A stretch of 64,000 nt of DNA from Pleomorphomonas sp. T1.2MG-36 (GTDB lineage: Bacteria; Pseudomonadota; Alphaproteobacteria; Rhizobiales; Pleomorphomonadaceae): the NCBI RefSeq assembly GCF_950100655.1, contig NZ_CATNLY010000001.1:310001-374000 (forward strand), written 5' to 3'. Positions 27,484 through 39,837 of this stretch are shown here, one piece after another. How positions within the stretch are numbered: position 1 is the first letter of the stretch; each line of letters starts with the position of its first letter. The notes beneath the pieces were generated by a model. The model was given only the letters and a program-made list of their open reading frames with translations, was not told the origin of the DNA and ran no database searches. The position numbers and the translations under genes were made by a program.

Positions 27484-29517
27484 ATGCGCTGGACTGTTGG
27501 CAAACCCAGGTTGAAGGCCTGGCGACTCGGCATATTGGGCAAGATCGTTTCCGGCTTTCTGATAGCGCTCGCGTTGATGGCTATCGTCGCCGGGGTCGCG
27601 CTCCGGACCTTCTCCCAGTCGAACAGCGTGGTCACCGATCTCGCCACCCGCAACGTCGAGGTCGGCATCGCCAATGATGTCCAGGCGAAGTTCCTCGAGT
27701 ATCGGCGTCTCAGCCGCGAGCTCATCTACACCTCGCTTCCCGGCACGGCTCAAGCCACAGAACAACAGGCCGAGCTTCTGCGCGCCGCCATCACCGAGGG
27801 TGTCAGCAAGGTCTCTGATTTCGGACAGCGCGACACTCTGAAGGAGCTGAGCCTGGAGTTCGAGTCCTATGCGACCGAGCTTGCCCGCATCGGCACGGAA
27901 AAGGCCAAGCTCGCCACGATGCGGGTCCAGTCCATGGAGCCCGCCATTGCCGCCGTGCAGAAGGGCCTCGAAGACGTCGCCGCCATCGCACTGGCCACCA
28001 GCGACGCCTCGACGCGCGACACGGTCAACGAGATCCTGCGGCTGGTGCTGCTGGTGCAGAACCAGGTCAACGTCGCCCTCGCCAATCTCGACGACGAGTC
28101 CCTCCAGGCAGCGCTCGACACGCTGACCACCGCCGACAGCTGGATCGACTCCTCGGCCAAGTCCGGCCCCAAGGAGTTGCGGTCGACCTTCGCCGAATTG
28201 CGCGACAAGGCACAGCAATACGAGTCCGACTTCACCGTCATCCAGGCATCGAGCCTCCAGAACATCAAGGATGTCGCGGCGCTCAGCGACAAGGTCACCG
28301 GCATCATCAACACGCTAGACGCCTTCATGGGTGTCGCCAACAAGAGCCAGTCCGCCCTTCAGGCCAAATCGGAGCAGATGCTGGCCTCGTCGGAGACCAT
28401 GCTGTGGGGCATCTCGGCTGGCGGTCTCGTCGTCGGCATCGTTCTCGCCCTCCTTCTCGGTCGCGGCATTTCCCGGCCGATCGTATCGATCACCAGCGCC
28501 ATGCAGCGCCTGTCCGCCGGTGAGCTGGCCGTGACCGTTCCCGGCCTCGGCCGGACCGACGAAGTCGGCACCATGGCGGCGACGCTCAACGTCTTCAAGG
28601 AAGGGCTGGTCGAGAACGAGCGCCTGCGCGTCGAGCAGGACCATGCCAAGGCCGTGACGGAGGAACGCCGGCGCGGGGAGATGAGCCAGCTTGCCGACGC
28701 GTTCGAAATGGCCGTGGGCGGGGTCGTCCAGTCGGTGGTCAGCGCATCATCCCAGTTGCAGCTGGCTGCCCGGTCGATGACCTCGGCCACCGAGGAGGTG
28801 TCGGGGCAGTCGATCACCGTCGCGAGCGCCGCCGAGGAAGCGTCCACCAACGTCGAGACCGTGGCGGCCTCGGCCGAAGAACTCGCCTCGTCCATCGGCG
28901 AGATCAAGCGGCAGGCGGATGAAAGCACCCGCGTCGCATCGCGTGCCGCCAGCGATGCGCAGGCGACGGCCAACCGCGTCCGCGAACTGGCAGACAGCGC
29001 CAATCGCATCGGCGAGGTGGTCAACCTCATCGACAACATCGCCAGCCAGACCAACCTCCTGGCGCTGAATGCCACCATCGAAGCAGCGCGGGCCGGCGAG
29101 GCGGGCAAGGGGTTCGCGGTGGTCGCCGCCGAGGTGAAACAGCTCGCCGACCAGACCTCGAAGGCCACGTCGCAAATCTCCCGCCAGATCGGCGAGATCC
29201 AGTCGTCGACGCAGTCGTCGGCCGAGGCGATCGTCGGCATCACCTCGATCATCGAGCAGCTCAACGCCATCGCTTCGTCGATCGCCGCGGCCGTCGACCA
29301 GCAGGGCGCGGCGACAAACGAGATCGCCCGCAACGTCGCCCAAGCCTCCTCGGGTACCCATCAGGTGTCGCAGAACATCGTCGGCATCACCCAGGCGGCA
29401 ACCGAGTCCTCCAGCGCCGCAACCCAGGTGCTGGCATCGGCCGACGACCTCGCCCGCCAGTCGGACACGCTTCGCGACGAGGTCAGCCGTTTCCTGTCTT
29501 CGGTGCGCACCGCCTGA
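27484..29517 (+). CDS. methyl-accepting chemotaxis protein
   Basis: A transmembrane chemoreceptor of about 677 residues. A first helix at about 15-37 ([16 protein letters not shown]) is followed by a periplasmic sensor of about 265 residues, predicted all-helical. That size suits a helical bimodular domain. A second helix ([14 protein letters not shown]), a HAMP domain ([23 protein letters not shown]) and the signalling domain follow. The hairpin tip [24 protein letters not shown] is intact. No C-terminal NWETF methyltransferase tether is present. ATG 27484 has GGGAGAGAGAG before it and starts the positively charged N-terminus. The upstream open frame is ignored. The ligand is unknown. Confidence 0.92.
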   Translation: MRWTVGKPRLKAWRLGILGKIVSGFLIALALMAIVAGVALRTFSQSNSVVTDLATRNVEVGIANDVQAKFLEYRRLSRELIYTSLPGTAQATEQQAELLRAAITEGVSKVSDFGQRDTLKELSLEFESYATELARIGTEKAKLATMRVQSMEPAIAAVQKGLEDVAAIALATSDASTRDTVNEILRLVLLVQNQVNVALANLDDESLQAALDTLTTADSWIDSSAKSGPKELRSTFAELRDKAQQYESDFTVIQASSLQNIKDVAALSDKVTGIINTLDAFMGVANKSQSALQAKSEQMLASSETMLWGISAGGLVVGIVLALLLGRGISRPIVSITSAMQRLSAGELAVTVPGLGRTDEVGTMAATLNVFKEGLVENERLRVEQDHAKAVTEERRRGEMSQLADAFEMAVGGVVQSVVSASSQLQLAARSMTSATEEVSGQSITVASAAEEASTNVETVAASAEELASSIGEIKRQADESTRVASRAASDAQATANRVRELADSANRIGEVVNLIDNIASQTNLLALNATIEAARAGEAGKGFAVVAAEVKQLADQTSKATSQISRQIGEIQSSTQSSAEAIVGITSIIEQLNAIASSIAAAVDQQGAATNEIARNVAQASSGTHQVSQNIVGITQAATESSSAATQVLASADDLARQSDTLRDEVSRFLSSVRTA

Positions 29518-29541
29518 GAACCTTCGTCTGACAGCAACTTC

Positions 29542-29573
29542 ACGGCGGTCCCTCGGGCCGCCGTTTTCTTTTG
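29542..29573 (+). terminator. rho-independent terminator after chemoreceptor gene
   Basis: ACGGCGG pairs with CCGCCGT, and the stem extends inward with CC/GG. It is followed by TTTTCTTTT, 25 bases after the stop codon. Confidence 0.85.
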
Positions 29574-29574
29574 C

Positions 29575-30687
29575 TCACTCCAGCCGGCGCCGGAAGAGCC
29601 AGCCGGCGATCGGCAAGGTTGCGCAGGCGATCAACGCCATCGGAACCGTCTCGACGACGATCTCGGCAAGCGGGATGTCCTTCAGGAACACACCGCGGAC
29701 GATCACCAGGAAGTAGCGGAGCGGATTGATGTAGGTGAGCACTTGCAGCCACTCGGGCATGTTGGCGATCGGCGTTGCGAAGCCGGACAGCAGCATGGCC
29801 GGAGCCAGAAACAGGAAGGCGCCGAGGATCGCCTGCTGCTGCGTCGCCGCCAGCGCCGATATGAACAGTCCGAACCCAACCAGGGAGATCAGGTAGAAGA
29901 AGGCGGCGACATAGAGAGCGACGACCGACCCGCGCAGCGGTACGCCGAAAATCCAGACGGAGGCGAGGACGAACAGGCTGATATGCACGAAGCCGATCAG
30001 GATCGGCGGAATGACCTTGCCGATCAGGATTTCGTGCGTCCGAAGCGGCGACACCATCAACTGGTCGAAGGTGCCCAACTCACGTTCCCGGGCGATGGCC
30101 AGCGCCGTGACCAGCAGGCCGACCAGCATGGCAATCGACGCAACGAGGCCGGGCACCATGAACCACGTGAACTCAAGGTTCGGGTTGAACCAGTTGCGGG
30201 CGGCAGTACCGACCCGAACGGATGCGAGCCGCTGGCCGGCCGGGGTGTCGGCGGCAAGCCCCGCCGCGATCGATGAAATGTAGCCCGAGACGATCTGCGA
30301 GGCATTGGAGCGGCGGCCATCGAGAATGATGGCGACATCGGCTGTGGTGCCCGCCTCGATGTTGCGGGAGAAGTCCGCTCCGATCTCGACGGCGGCGATC
30401 ACGCGCTCGCGGTCGATCGCATCGCGAAGCTCGGCCGGATTGTCGGTTCGCTGAACGAGACGGAACTGCGGCGAGGCCTCGATGCGGCTCGTGAGTTCGC
30501 TCCCCCAGTGGCCGGCGTCGAGGTTGAACACCATCACGTCGACGTTGCGCACCTCCAGCGTCGCGGCATAGGAAAACACCAACAGTTGCAGAACCGGCGG
30601 CGCGATCAGGATCATGCGGCTCTTCGGATCGCGAAAGAGGGCGAGGAACTCCTTTCGGACAAGGGCGAGAAGGCGCGTCAGTCCCAT
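29575..30687 (-). CDS. ABC-2 type efflux permease, YbhR-like
   Basis: An inner-membrane permease (370 residues) with one N-terminal helix, a periplasmic domain of about 140 residues and five to six C-terminal helices (ABC2_membrane_3 architecture). The motif LGTFDQLMVSPLRTHEILIGKVIPPI is the usual cytoplasmic segment. Length and position as last gene match E. coli ybhR in ybhGFSR. It begins one base after the upstream permease stop. The exported substrate is unknown. The E. coli system affects resistance to cefoperazone and chloramphenicol. Confidence 0.9.
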   Translation of the reverse strand: MGLTRLLALVRKEFLALFRDPKSRMILIAPPVLQLLVFSYAATLEVRNVDVMVFNLDAGHWGSELTSRIEASPQFRLVQRTDNPAELRDAIDRERVIAAVEIGADFSRNIEAGTTADVAIILDGRRSNASQIVSGYISSIAAGLAADTPAGQRLASVRVGTAARNWFNPNLEFTWFMVPGLVASIAMLVGLLVTALAIARERELGTFDQLMVSPLRTHEILIGKVIPPILIGFVHISLFVLASVWIFGVPLRGSVVALYVAAFFYLISLVGFGLFISALAATQQQAILGAFLFLAPAMLLSGFATPIANMPEWLQVLTYINPLRYFLVIVRGVFLKDIPLAEIVVETVPMALIACATLPIAGWLFRRRLE

Positions 30688-30688
30688 G

Positions 30689-31815
30689 TCAGGCTATCCT
30701 CTTGGCTGTCTTGCGGATGGCAATGGCGAAGAGAACGAGGCCAAAGCCGACCAGGACCAGGATGGCGCGCAGAAACATCGGCCATATGTCGCCGGCCAGG
30801 AACACCGACTGCAGGCTTGGTATCAGGTAGCGGGCCGGCACGATCATCGAGATGTACTGGATCACCAGCGGCATCGAGTTGATCTCGAAAATGAAGCCCG
30901 ACAACAGAAAGCTCGGCAGGAAGCCGGACAGCAGCGCCAGTTGCGAGGCAAGAAACTGGTTCTTGGTGACCGCCGAAATCAGGAACCCCTGCCCCAGCGC
31001 CGGCATGAGGAAGGCGGCCGACAGCGCATAGAGCGCCAGGATCGATCCTCGGAACGGCACGCCGAACAGAAATACCGCGAGAACGACGCAAAGAGTCATC
31101 GAGCCGAGGCCGAGCAGGAAGTAAGGCACGATCTTGCCGGCCAGCAGCTCCCAGGCGGTGACCGGCGTCGCCATCATCGCCTCCATGGTGCCGCGTTCCC
31201 ATTCGCGGGCGATCACCATCGACGTGAGCAATGTGCCAACAAGCGTCATGACGATGGTGATAGAGCCCGGCACCAGGAAGTTGCGGCTCTTGAGCTCCGG
31301 ATTGAACCAGAATCGCTGCTGGATGGAGAGCGGCGTCGCCGTGAGCGCCCGCTCGGCCGCCCGCTGCGCTTCCCAGGTCGAGACCGTTCCGGCAGCGTAG
31401 TTCTGCACGAAGTTGGCCGTGTTGGGATCGGCGCCATCGACGATCACCTGCACCACCGGGTGGCGGGCGGCGGTGAGATCGGCCGTGAAGCCGTTGGGGA
31501 TGACCAGGATGCCGCCGATCCGACTCTGGACGAGGTCCGAGGTGAATTCGCGTCGGTCGCGCCCAACGGCCACGTCGAAATAGCGGGAGTTCTGAAAGCT
31601 TGCCGCCAGATCGAGGGTGGCGGGCGTGGTCTCCTCCAGTACGAGGCCGACGCTGGTGCGCGTGGTATCCAGCGACACGCCATAGCCGAACAGAAACAGC
31701 AGGATCAGCGGCAGAACAAGCGCGATCAGGATGCTGGAGGGATCGCGAACGATCTGGAAGCTCTCCTTGCGGATCAGAGCGAGAATGCGGCGGGCCCGAC
31801 CTCGGCGATAGGCGT

Positions 31816-31819
<4 letters not shown>
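30689..31819 (-). CDS. ABC-2 type efflux permease, YbhS-like
   Basis: The partner permease (376 residues, E. coli YbhS is 377) has the same plan: N-terminal helix LVLPLILLFLFGYGVSLD, large periplasmic loop, then RGTMEAMMATPVTAWELLAGKIVPYFLLG and C-terminal helices. It overlaps the ATPase gene by 4 bases (31816-31819). It probably forms a heterodimeric channel with the following permease. Confidence 0.9.
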
Positions 31820-33560
<1,741 letters not shown>

Positions 33561-33564
<4 letters not shown>

Positions 33565-34574
33565 TTTGCCTCGCTCTGGGCAGGCGGCAGATGAACGGTG
33601 ACCGGCATGCCCTGCCTCAGATCCTTGCCAGGATGGTCGACGATGATGCGAAGCCGGTAGACGAGGTCTGTGCGCAGGTCCGGCGTCTCGACCGCCTTCG
33701 GCGTGAACTCAGCCACCGGCGAGATGAAGCCAACCTGCCCCTCGTAGCCCGCGCCGGTCATGCTGTCGGACGTGACCTTGACCTTCAGTCCAGGATGAAC
33801 GCGGCCGAGATCGAGCTCGGAAACGTAGGCGCGGACCCAGACCGGCTCGGTCAGTGCCAAGACCAGCACATTGGTCGAGGGCGCGACGATGGCACCCGGC
33901 TCGCTGACGCGCGACAGGATCACGCCGTCGGCCGGTGCCTTCAGTTCGGTATCGGCAAGCGACGTGCGGGCCGCGTCGAGCTGTGCCTCGGCAGCGCGAA
34001 GCTGTGCCTCGGCGGCCATGATATCTTCCGTTCGGCTGCCCTCCTCGATGAGCGATAGCGCCGCCCTGGCGCTGGCCACACGGGCACTCGCCATGTCCTT
34101 GGCGGCCGTCGCCGTGTCGAGGCTCGATTGGGCGACGGTGCCTTGGCTGCGCAGTTGATCGGCGCGGGAGAGAGCCAACTCGGCATTGGCCAGACTGGCG
34201 ACCTGCTCCTCGTAGGCGGCGCGCACCTTCGCGATCTCGGATGGGCGGGCGCCGGCCTTGAGTTTGTCGAGCGTCGCCTTGAGCGCCGCGACATTCTCCT
34301 CGGCGGCCCGGACGGCAATGTCGTAGGGGCCGGAATCAAGGCGGGCCAGAAGGTCGCCAGCCTTCACGGCGTCACCCTCTTCCACCACCACGCCGGCAAG
34401 CCGGCCACCGACACGGAAACCGAGCGGTACCTGGCGAATGTCGACATTGCCGTAGATCACCTGGGTCGGCGGCGACGGCACGAGAAATCCATAGCGTTGC
34501 GGCAGGCCGAGGTACCAGGCGGCACCGGCGCCTGCGGCGACGAGGAGCAGGACGACGGGGACGATCTTGTTCAT
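33561..34574 (-). CDS. HlyD-type membrane fusion protein, YbhG-like
   Basis: A periplasmic adaptor of 337 residues (E. coli YbhG 332). An N-terminal membrane anchor, [23 protein letters not shown], is followed by a lipoyl half-domain ([27 protein letters not shown]), a long alpha-hairpin coiled coil (about 85-190) and the second lipoyl/beta-barrel part ([20 protein letters not shown]). ATG 34574 overlaps the regulator stop by 4 bases, fixing the start against a longer upstream frame. It links the YbhF-S-R-like pump to an outer-membrane channel encoded elsewhere. Confidence 0.92.
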
Positions 34575-35263
34575 GTTGCACTTTCCCTGATGGGATGGAT
34601 GCTGGCGACGAGTTCGGCGGCGATACCGCGGATCGCGGCGACTTCCGCCGGTCCGACCGCCGACCATTCCATCTCTCGCAGGATGGTGGCTCGTCCGACG
34701 CGATAGACGATCAGCGAGCCGACCAGCGACAGCGTCCGCAGTCGCACGCGTTCGCAGTTGGGATCGGATTCGAGAAGGATGCCGACGAGATGGCGCACGG
34801 CCACCAACATTGGCTGCATGAAGCCAGTGTACATTCGATCATAGGCCTCGGTCGGCTCGGCCTGTTCGCGAACCATGTATCGGACCCAGACGGCCGACTC
34901 GTCGTCCGCGAACAATGTCAGCATGGTTTCGCCAAGCACGGTCAGGATGGCGCGCGCCTCGTCTGCGTCGATCGGCTGACCACCCGACTGAGCCTCGGCA
35001 AAACGGCCGAGTACCAGCTTCCGTCTCTCGCCGATGCGGGCCTGCAGTCGACAGATCAGATAGTCGGCGACAGCGTTGTAGAGGCCCCGCTTGTTGCCGA
35101 AATAGTAGTTGATCGCCTGAAGGTTGACGTCTGCCTGCTCGGCAAGTCTGCGGGTCGAGACGCCGTCGAAACCATACTGGCCGAACAACTCGAGCGCGGC
35201 GAGAAGAAGCTTTTCGCGCGGACCGTCGTTATGGGCGGTGTCGGGTGAAGATGGCTTTGTCAT
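34571..35263 (-). CDS. TetR-family regulator, CecR-like
   Basis: A repressor of 230 residues with N-terminal helix-turn-helix [28 protein letters not shown] (about 35-62) and a C-terminal domain like that of CecR/YbiH (DUF1956). In E. coli cecR heads the operon with ybhGFSR, the same order as here, which supports the call. A TetR-type palindrome lies 27 bases before its ATG, so it probably represses itself and the pump operon. The inducer is unknown. Confidence 0.9.
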   Translation of the reverse strand: MTKPSSPDTAHNDGPREKLLLAALELFGQYGFDGVSTRRLAEQADVNLQAINYYFGNKRGLYNAVADYLICRLQARIGERRKLVLGRFAEAQSGGQPIDADEARAILTVLGETMLTLFADDESAVWVRYMVREQAEPTEAYDRMYTGFMQPMLVAVRHLVGILLESDPNCERVRLRTLSLVGSLIVYRVGRATILREMEWSAVGPAEVAAIRGIAAELVASIHPIRESAT

Positions 35264-35289
35264 GCCGCCAATCTATACCCCATCCGTTT

Positions 35290-35305
35290 TCAGTCAATCG
35301 ACTGA
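35290..35305. promoter_or_regulatory. TetR-type operator before CecR-like gene
   Basis: TCAGTC-AATC-GACTGA is a 16-bp interrupted palindrome centred in an AT-rich setting (TTT on the left, TTTA on the right), 27 bases upstream of the regulator start. Position and shape fit an autoregulatory operator. Confidence 0.6.
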
Positions 35306-35382
35306 TTTACGGATGTTGGAGGAATGACGAGCAACCGCCCGGCGACGCCGGGCGAAGCTTCCGAAACGAGCGGGAAGGATCG

Positions 35383-37347
35383 TCAGTCCCGTGACAATGC
35401 GACAACCGGGTCGAGTTGCGAGGCGTTGCGGGCGGGAAGGAAGCCGAATACCACGCCGATCAGCGTCGAACAGACGCATGCGGCGACGATGGAGGTGGTC
35501 GAGTAGATCAAGGCAAAATCGCTGGAAATGAGCTTCACCAACTGGCCGATGCCGAAGGCGGCGCCTATGCCGCAAAGCCCGCCGATAAGACAAACCAGAA
35601 CGGCTTCGATCAGGAACTGCTGAAGGATGTCGCCCTGACGGGCGCCGACGGCCATGCGCACGCCGATCTCGCTGACCCGTTCCGAGACCGACACCAGCAT
35701 GATATTCATCACCCCGATGCCGCCGACCACCAGCGAGATGACGGCGATGGCCGCGATCAGCAAGGTCAGCATTTGCGTGGTCGAGGTGATCGTCTGCCGG
35801 ATATCGTCGGTATTGAGGATGAAGAAGTCCTGGCTGCCATGGCGCTGGGTCAGGAAACGCGTCACGTCCTGCTCGGCAAGGCTGGTATCGACGTCGTCGG
35901 CGACGCGCACGGTGATCGAGCGCAAAGACATGTTGCCGAGGAAGCGGGTCTGCACCGTCGTGTACGGCAGATAGACGGACAGGTTCTGGCTGGACCCGAA
36001 GCCCCCCTGTTGAGGCTGGGTCACACCGACGATCCGCGCCGGTACGTTGCCGATCAGCAGGACCTGGCCGACAGGCGAGGTCGGGCTGTTCGCAAACAGC
36101 GTCTTGAGAGTGTTCTCGTCGATGACCACATCGGTTGCCCGGTTGCGCACCGACCTCGCGTCGAAAAAGCTGCCCTCGGCGAGCTTGGTGCCGCGCGCGG
36201 CGAAATACTGCTCGCCGACGCCGTTGACGAGTGCGCTCGCCTCCAACGAGCCGACGCGCAGTGTCTTGCTGGCGGACACCGTAGGCGTGACCGCCGCGAC
36301 GTAGCTCTGCCGCGCCAGCGCCTCGGCATCGGAAGCGACCAGCGTGGTGATCTTCCCCGAGCGGGTATCACCAAAACTGCGGCCGGCGAAAATCTCCAAC
36401 GTGTTGGTGCCGAGACTGGAGATGTTGGCCAGAACCTGCTGTTGCGTGCCCTGCCCGATCGCCACGACGGACACCACCGAGGCGATGCCGATGATGATGC
36501 CGAGCATGGTGAGAAAGGTCCTGAGGCGATGAGCCGCCATGGCCAGCACGGCCATGCGCAACGCCTCCTTGAAACGATCGACCACAGACCGCAGATAGCC
36601 GCCATTTCTTGGACGTTCACCCTGAGGCGCCGAAGCGGTGACGGGCGCGCGCTCCTCCGCCGCCTCGCTCTTCCTGTCGCTGAGAATGACGCCGTCGGAA
36701 ATCTCTATGATGCGGTGGGCGCGGCTTGCGACGTTCATGTCATGGGTGACGATGATGATCGTCTTGCCCTCGGCGTTCAGCTCTTCGAGGATGCGCAGCA
36801 CCTCTTCGCCGGAATGCTTGTCGAGGGCCCCGGTCGGCTCGTCGGCGAGAATGACGTTGGCGCCGTTCATCAGGGCGCGGGCGATCGAAACGCGCTGCTG
36901 CTGACCGCCCGAGAGCTGTCCCGGACGGTGGTCGGTGCGGTCGCTCATGCCGAGCCGGTCGAGCAGACTTTCCGCCCTTGCCCGTCGGTCGCGCGGCGCC
37001 ATGCCGGCATAGATGGCCGGGATCTCCACATTGGCGAGCGCGTCGAGTTCGCCGAGCAGGTGATAGCGCTGGAAAATGAAGCCGAAGTGCTCGCGACGGA
37101 GAGCGGCGAGTTCATCGGGCTCCAGCAAGGCGGTTTCCCGCCCCGAGATGCGATAGCTGCCGGCGGTCGCGCGATCGAGGCAACCCAGGATGTTCATCAG
37201 CGTCGACTTGCCGGAACCGGAAGCGCCGACGATCGCCACCATTTCGCCCGCCTCGATCACAAGGTCGAGGTCCTTCAGCACGGTGATCGTGTCGTCGCCG
37301 GACGGAAATTCACGCCGCAGCTTTTCCAGCCGGATGAGCTCGGCCAT
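35383..37347 (-). CDS. macB: macrolide-type efflux ATPase/permease MacB
   Basis: MacB couples ATP hydrolysis in the cytoplasm to expulsion of periplasmic substrates. The 654-residue protein has an N-terminal ATPase domain (Walker [10 protein letters not shown], signature [15 protein letters not shown]), a first helix at about 275-300, a periplasmic domain of about 240 residues and three C-terminal helices with [27 protein letters not shown]. That order is diagnostic of MacB. It follows macA by 3 bases and is the last gene of the OMF-MFS-macA-macB cluster. The substrate may be macrolides, lipopeptides or siderophores. Confidence 0.93.
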   Translation of the reverse strand: MAELIRLEKLRREFPSGDDTITVLKDLDLVIEAGEMVAIVGASGSGKSTLMNILGCLDRATAGSYRISGRETALLEPDELAALRREHFGFIFQRYHLLGELDALANVEIPAIYAGMAPRDRRARAESLLDRLGMSDRTDHRPGQLSGGQQQRVSIARALMNGANVILADEPTGALDKHSGEEVLRILEELNAEGKTIIIVTHDMNVASRAHRIIEISDGVILSDRKSEAAEERAPVTASAPQGERPRNGGYLRSVVDRFKEALRMAVLAMAAHRLRTFLTMLGIIIGIASVVSVVAIGQGTQQQVLANISSLGTNTLEIFAGRSFGDTRSGKITTLVASDAEALARQSYVAAVTPTVSASKTLRVGSLEASALVNGVGEQYFAARGTKLAEGSFFDARSVRNRATDVVIDENTLKTLFANSPTSPVGQVLLIGNVPARIVGVTQPQQGGFGSSQNLSVYLPYTTVQTRFLGNMSLRSITVRVADDVDTSLAEQDVTRFLTQRHGSQDFFILNTDDIRQTITSTTQMLTLLIAAIAVISLVVGGIGVMNIMLVSVSERVSEIGVRMAVGARQGDILQQFLIEAVLVCLIGGLCGIGAAFGIGQLVKLISSDFALIYSTTSIVAACVCSTLIGVVFGFLPARNASQLDPVVALSRD

Positions 37348-37350
37348 GGC

Positions 37351-38601
37351 TCACATCCCCGGCGGCGGGCCGCCGCCGCCCCGTCCGAGCCTCAGCGACG
37401 AGGATGCCGCCGCCCGCTGGGCGGCCGTCATCTCGCCGGTCACCACCTTGTCGCCCTCGGCAAGGCCGGATTTCACCTCTGCGGTGACCTTGTCGTTGAG
37501 GCCCACCTCGACCCGTCGCTCTGCCGTGCTGCCGTCGGCATTCAACACCCTGACCCGATAGGTCCCATCGGAGGCGCGGCTCCCCAGCGCGGCGGCCGGC
37601 ACGGTCAACACGTCTTCGGCGCGACCGAGAACGATGTTCACCTCGGCGGTCATATAGGTCCTCAGACGTCCTTCGGGGTTGGGGACGGTGAAGTTGCCGT
37701 AATAATAGATGGCCGAGGACGACGCGTTCGATGACGAGGAAGACGAACTTACCGTCGAAATGTCGGCATCGGTGCGGATCGACTCCGGCGCGGGGTCGAT
37801 GCTTTCGAGCGTCGCATCATAACGGTGCTCGGGATCGCCGATGATGGTGAAATACACCTTCTGCCCCGGCGCCACGTGGATGACATCGGCCTCGGATATT
37901 TCGGCCCGCACCCTCATGGTGTCGAGCTGTCCCAGAACGACGATCGTCGGTGCCGACTGGGCGGCGTTGACGGTCTGCCCGGCCTGGCTGACCACGGCTA
38001 GCACAGTGCCGTCGATCGGCGCGGTGATGCGGGTATAGCCGAGATTGGCCTGGGCGGTCTCCACAGCCACTTCCGACGACTGGATCTCCGCGTCGAGGGC
38101 GGCGATCTGCGCCTCCGTCGTCTTGACACTCGCCTCTGCGCTTTCGAGATCGGCCCGCGCGACGGCATTCTGGCTGACCATCGTTTGCTGGCGGTCCAGC
38201 GTCTGCCGGGCCAGTGTCAGCGATGCTTCCTTTTCCGACCGTTGTGCGCGAACGCTGGCCAGCGACGCCTGCGCTTTCTTGAGATCGTTCTGCTGCGTCA
38301 CCGAGTCGATCTCGGCGATGAGATCGCCGGCCTTCACCCGATCGCCGAGTGCGACCTCAAGCGAGGTGATGCGGCCCGAAACCTGGGCGCCGACGGCGAC
38401 AAGCTTCACCGGCCGCAGCTGACCGGTGGCCAGCACCGTCTCCTCGACGCCGCCCCGCGTGACGTCGGCGGTCATCATGGTGACGGTCGGTGCCGAGTAA
38501 TAGCGGCCCCTGACGAAATATGCGGCCGCCGCCAAGGCCACCAAAGCCACCAAGAGGATCAGGCCGCGACGGCTCTTGCGTTTGCGCGGAGCAGCGGTCA
38601 T
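37351..38601 (-). CDS. macA: periplasmic adaptor MacA
   Basis: A membrane fusion protein of 416 residues. A basic start and one helix (RRGLILLVALVALAAAAYF) precede the lipoyl domain (GQLRPVKLVAVGAQVSGRITSLEVALGDRVKAGDLIAEID), a coiled-coil hairpin (about 100-180) and a beta-barrel with the Ser-rich insert STVSSSSSSSNASSSAIYYYG before the membrane-proximal domain. It ends Gly/Pro-rich. ATG 38601 overlaps the MFS gene stop by 4 bases. It joins MacB to the outer-membrane factor, probably the one encoded at 39838-41328. Confidence 0.93.
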   Translation of the reverse strand: MTAAPRKRKSRRGLILLVALVALAAAAYFVRGRYYSAPTVTMMTADVTRGGVEETVLATGQLRPVKLVAVGAQVSGRITSLEVALGDRVKAGDLIAEIDSVTQQNDLKKAQASLASVRAQRSEKEASLTLARQTLDRQQTMVSQNAVARADLESAEASVKTTEAQIAALDAEIQSSEVAVETAQANLGYTRITAPIDGTVLAVVSQAGQTVNAAQSAPTIVVLGQLDTMRVRAEISEADVIHVAPGQKVYFTIIGDPEHRYDATLESIDPAPESIRTDADISTVSSSSSSSNASSSAIYYYGNFTVPNPEGRLRTYMTAEVNIVLGRAEDVLTVPAAALGSRASDGTYRVRVLNADGSTAERRVEVGLNDKVTAEVKSGLAEGDKVVTGEMTAAQRAAASSSLRLGRGGGGPPPGM

Positions 38602-39785
38602 GCGCGGCGCCCCATGTAGTAGGCCAGGGAGGCAAGCCCCCCTCCGGCGAGGATGATACCCACCATCGGATAGACGGTTCCATTGTGCAGCAGCCCGACG
38701 GCAGCGCTGGCAAGGCTGGCGACAGCGAACTGCATGACGCCCAGCACCGACGACGCCGTGCCGCGGTGAGCCCCGACATGGCTCATGGCGATCGCCGTCG
38801 AGTTGGCGCCGATCAAAGGCCCGGTCGAGAGGCAGAGCATCAGAAGCGCAACGAGCAACGGCAGCGGCGCATTCGCCGCCGTGACGACGAGGACGAGGCC
38901 CATGGTCACGTTGAAGGTCAGCGCACCGGCCATCACTGCTCTCGTCGAGAATCGGCGCAGCAATAGCCGGTTGACTTGCGAGGCGACGATCATGCCGCAG
39001 GCGTTGAGGCCGAACAGCCAGCCGTAGTGCTGCTGCCCGACGCCGTGGAGATGCATGTAGACGAAGGGGGATCCGGTGATGAAGGCGAAAATGCAGGCGG
39101 CCGCGAATGCACCGGACAAGGCCGGAGCCATGAAGGAACGATTGGCAAACACTTCGCCGAAAGCCCGAACCACGCCACCGATCCCCTGGGCATGGCGCCG
39201 TTCGGGTGGCAACGTCTCGGGTAACCCGCGCGTGGCGGCTAACAGGCAGCCGATGCCGAACAACGTCAGGACGACGAAGATCGCCTCCCACGGCGCCACC
39301 GCCAGGATGTAGCCGCCGAGAAGCGGCGCGACGATCGGGGCGAGGCCTTGCACAAGCATCATCTGAGACAGGAAGCGGGCGCTTCCACGCTCGTCGAACA
39401 GATCGGCGACGATGGCGCGGCTCACCACCATGCCGGCGCAGCCGCCGAGCGCCTGGCAGAGACGCAAGGCGATAAAGCTCTCGACGGTCGGAGCGACGAC
39501 AATCGCAGCCGAGGCAAGGGTGAAGATCAGGAGACCGGCGATCAGAGGCGGCTTTCGGCCGAAGCGATCGACCAGCGGACCGTAGATGAGCTGACCGACC
39601 GACAGGCCGAAGAAGAACACCGACAGCGAAAGCTGCACCCTGCCCTCGTCGGTGCCAAAGGTCTCGGCGAGGCTGGAAAAGCTCGCGAGATACATGTCGG
39701 TCGAGAGCGGCGCAAAGGCCGTGAGGGCGGCGAGGATGAAGGTCAGGCTTAAGGTGTTGAGTTTGACGGACGCAAGAGGTGACAT
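38598..39785 (-). CDS. Bcr/CflA-family MFS drug efflux protein
   Basis: A 12-helix proton-coupled exporter (395 residues). Its start, LAALTAFAPLSTDMYLASF, is the hallmark of the Bcr/CflA group, followed by GQLIYGPLVDRFGRKPPL (motif A) and RLCQALGGCAGMVVSRAIVADLF. The gene lies between the outer-membrane factor and macA, overlapping macA by 4 bases, an unusual place for an MFS pump. It may share the MacA-outer-membrane path or supply substrates to the periplasm for MacAB (inference). Confidence 0.92.
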   Translation of the reverse strand: MSPLASVKLNTLSLTFILAALTAFAPLSTDMYLASFSSLAETFGTDEGRVQLSLSVFFFGLSVGQLIYGPLVDRFGRKPPLIAGLLIFTLASAAIVVAPTVESFIALRLCQALGGCAGMVVSRAIVADLFDERGSARFLSQMMLVQGLAPIVAPLLGGYILAVAPWEAIFVVLTLFGIGCLLAATRGLPETLPPERRHAQGIGGVVRAFGEVFANRSFMAPALSGAFAAACIFAFITGSPFVYMHLHGVGQQHYGWLFGLNACGMIVASQVNRLLLRRFSTRAVMAGALTFNVTMGLVLVVTAANAPLPLLVALLMLCLSTGPLIGANSTAIAMSHVGAHRGTASSVLGVMQFAVASLASAAVGLLHNGTVYPMVGIILAGGGLASLAYYMGRRA

Positions 39786-39837
39786 CGTTTCACGAATTTA
39801 CCGGGGAAGCGCCGGCTCGCGGCTCAAGGCCATTGGA

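Noticed and set aside
35416..37734. 772-codon plus-strand open frame opposite macB and macA
   Set aside because: It is His/Asp/Gly-rich low-information protein antisense to two clear genes with full domain structure.
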